Below the pieces are notes generated by a model. It was given only the letters and a program-made list of their open reading frames with translations, did no database searches and had not been told where the DNA came from. A program made the position numbers and the translations under genes. This document shows positions 5,826-7,038 of a stretch of 7,038 nucleotides of DNA, one piece after another. Positions within the stretch are counted from its first letter, which is position 1. Each line of letters starts with the position of its first letter. The stretch is from JASFRS01 sp050114795. Lineage in GTDB: Bacteria > Pseudomonadota > Alphaproteobacteria > Sphingomonadales > CAKZYD01. Location: NCBI GenBank assembly GCA_050114795.1, contig JASFRS010000128.1, forward strand, positions 1 through 7,038, read 5' to 3'.

Positions 5826-6437
5826 GTGAAGCTCTACGAACAAGCAGGCTTTGCAAACCCCCGCCGGGTTGCCATTTTCCTCCATGAAAAAGGAATTGAC
5901 GTTGAACGCGTTCCTGTTGACGTCATGAAGGCCGAACATCGGACTGAGGCTTATAAGGCCAAAAATCCCATGGCAACTGTGCCAACACTCGAATTGGAAA
6001 GCGGCACTGCCTTAGGTGAAACTGCAACGATCTGTGGCTATTTGGAAGAAAAATATCCTTCCCCATCATTGCTTGGCACAACCACAGAAAAAAAAGCCGT
6101 GATTGACCTATGGCAACGGCGTATTGAGCAAGCGGTGCTCAACAATCTCACGACTTATTTCCATCACGCGACGGACGGTCTTGGGGAGCTAGAACCCTAT
6201 CAAAATGCTGAATGGGGCCGCTATTGCCTGGAACGCGCTCTCGCTAATCTTGAAATGGTGGATAAGGCTTTGGAAGGCCAAGACTATATAGCGGGAGATT
6301 TCTCCATCGCAGATATCACGGGGCTGGTTGCTCTTGATTTTGCGGAGTGGATGGGCGTTGAAATCCCTAACCATCTCACTAACGTCAATCAGTGGCATAA
6401 ACGCCTTGCAGCACGGCCAAGCGCACAGGCGGCTTAA
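5826..6437 (+). CDS. Glutathione S-transferase family protein
   Basis: This 203-residue cytoplasmic protein has the two-domain GST layout. The thioredoxin-like N-terminal domain (about 1-77) has a strand-1 segment VKLYEQ, NPRRVAIFLHEKGI, the cis-proline in NPMATVP (Pro53), and the glutathione-binding Glu65-Thr66 in GETATICGYLEEKYP. The helical C-terminal domain carries the conserved N-capping box and hydrophobic core FSIADITGLVALDFAEW (159-175). Residues 7-11 are AGFAN, so there is no Ser or Cys at the usual catalytic position; Asn11 or Tyr4 could substitute. The family conjugates glutathione to electrophiles or reduces peroxides, but the substrate is not readable here. It is the first gene of a pair with the cupin gene, 25 bases apart, divergent from tetR with a likely operator between them. 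The family call is firm, the reaction is not. Confidence 0.88.
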   Translation: MKLYEQAGFANPRRVAIFLHEKGIDVERVPVDVMKAEHRTEAYKAKNPMATVPTLELESGTALGETATICGYLEEKYPSPSLLGTTTEKKAVIDLWQRRIEQAVLNNLTTYFHHATDGLGELEPYQNAEWGRYCLERALANLEMVDKALEGQDYIAGDFSIADITGLVALDFAEWMGVEIPNHLTNVNQWHKRLAARPSAQAA

Positions 6438-6462
6438 TATAAACTGATTGAAAGAAATCCCG

Positions 6463-7038
6463 ATGCGAATCAATAGTGACCTGGATAAACGCGCGCACCT
6501 AGCCTCAAGTAGCATGAGTTGGGTGTCATCCCCCCAATCGGGCGTTGACAGGAGAATGTTGGATCGCATCGGTGATGAGGTTGCGCGTGCAACCTCCATC
6601 GTACGCTATGCGCCGGGGAGTTACTTCCCAGCGCATAGTCACGGTGGCGGAGAAGAGTTTCTCGTCTTAGAAGGCGTTTTTTCTGATGAACATGGAGACT
6701 ACGGTCCCGGCTATTATGTGAGAAACCCCCGCGGGTCCAGACATACGCCTTCTTCAAAAGATGGCTGCACCATCTTCGTCAAATTATGGCAAATGGAAGA
6801 GGCCGATCAGGACTTTGTCCGCATCGACACGCAATCAGCAGAATTCCAACCTAGCTCAACAAAAGGCATTGAATACCTGCCTCTGCACAAATTTGAAGGC
6901 GAAACTGTCCGTATGGAAAAATGGGCTGAAGGCGCGACCGCCCAGCGACATTATGCAGACGGTGCTGAATACCTCGTTCTTGAGGGCCATTTGAGAGACG
7001 TAACAGGCGATTATGGCGAAGGCGACTGGCTTCGTATG
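6463..7038 (+). CDS. ChrR-like double-cupin protein (3' end outside the window)
   Basis: The frame is open from ATG 6463 to the last base, 192 codons, with no stop. Two ChrR-type cupin repeats are visible. The first, about residues 45-110, fits both cupin motifs exactly: G-x5-H58-x-H60-x3-E64-x6-G and G83-x5-P-x-G-x2-H94, so His58, His60, Glu64 and His94 should bind a metal such as zinc. The second, from about residue 148, repeats the pattern (LVLEG, then DVTGDYGEGDWLR) but has Ala165 where the second histidine should be. ChrR is the anti-sigma factor that answers singlet oxygen, but the N-terminal sigma-binding domain is absent here: the protein starts MRINSDLDKR and goes straight into the cupin. 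A stand-alone cupin of unknown role, oxidative or metal-related, is therefore more likely. It follows the GST gene by 25 bases with a weak GAAAGA ribosome binding site, and is probably co-transcribed. Confidence 0.82.
   Translation, partial: MRINSDLDKRAHLASSSMSWVSSPQSGVDRRMLDRIGDEVARATSIVRYAPGSYFPAHSHGGGEEFLVLEGVFSDEHGDYGPGYYVRNPRGSRHTPSSKDGCTIFVKLWQMEEADQDFVRIDTQSAEFQPSSTKGIEYLPLHKFEGETVRMEKWAEGATAQRHYADGAEYLVLEGHLRDVTGDYGEGDWLRM

Noticed and set aside
6189..6757. Minus-strand open frames under the GST and cupin genes
   Set aside because: They are antisense to well-supported coding sequence, show no recognisable domain and have no start signals.

Overview
The window reads as a compact stretch of an alphaproteobacterial chromosome. 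The grounds are the protein set: MetX with MetW, HisC directly followed by a TyrC-type dehydrogenase, a DUF2125 protein, and a ChrR-like double cupin. Base composition looks close to balanced by eye. I see no phage, insertion-sequence, CRISPR, tRNA or rRNA signal. No gap between genes exceeds about 105 bases, so there are no long empty stretches.

Left part (1-4070), amino-acid metabolism. The end of a class I SAM-dependent methyltransferase (+) runs tail-to-tail into metW (-), overlapping it by 31 bases. metX and metW form a minus-strand pair joined by an ATGA overlap; they make the activated homoserine ester for methionine synthesis. Divergent from metX is hisC-tyrC (+), also joined by an ATGA overlap. 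This pair pairs a HisC-family aminotransferase with a prephenate/arogenate dehydrogenase, which suggests the aminotransferase also serves aromatic amino acids. The spacer between metX and hisC carries a near-identical 9-base direct repeat.

Middle (4067-5177). tyrC meets a minus-strand DUF2125 gene, and the two stop codons lie inside one TTAA. The DUF2125 product has one N-terminal membrane segment and an unknown role. It has a strong ribosome binding site and probably its own promoter.

Right part (5179-7038), a likely inducible stress module. A TetR-family repressor gene (-) is divergent from a glutathione S-transferase-like gene and a double-cupin gene (+, cut by the window end). The spacer holds nested inverted repeats that look like a TetR operator. 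The repressor has a CxC pair where NemR-type electrophile sensors carry their sensing cysteine. My working inference is control of a small detoxification operon by reactive electrophiles or oxidants. Nothing here looks like a wholly new system; the TetR-GST-cupin unit is the part most worth a second look.
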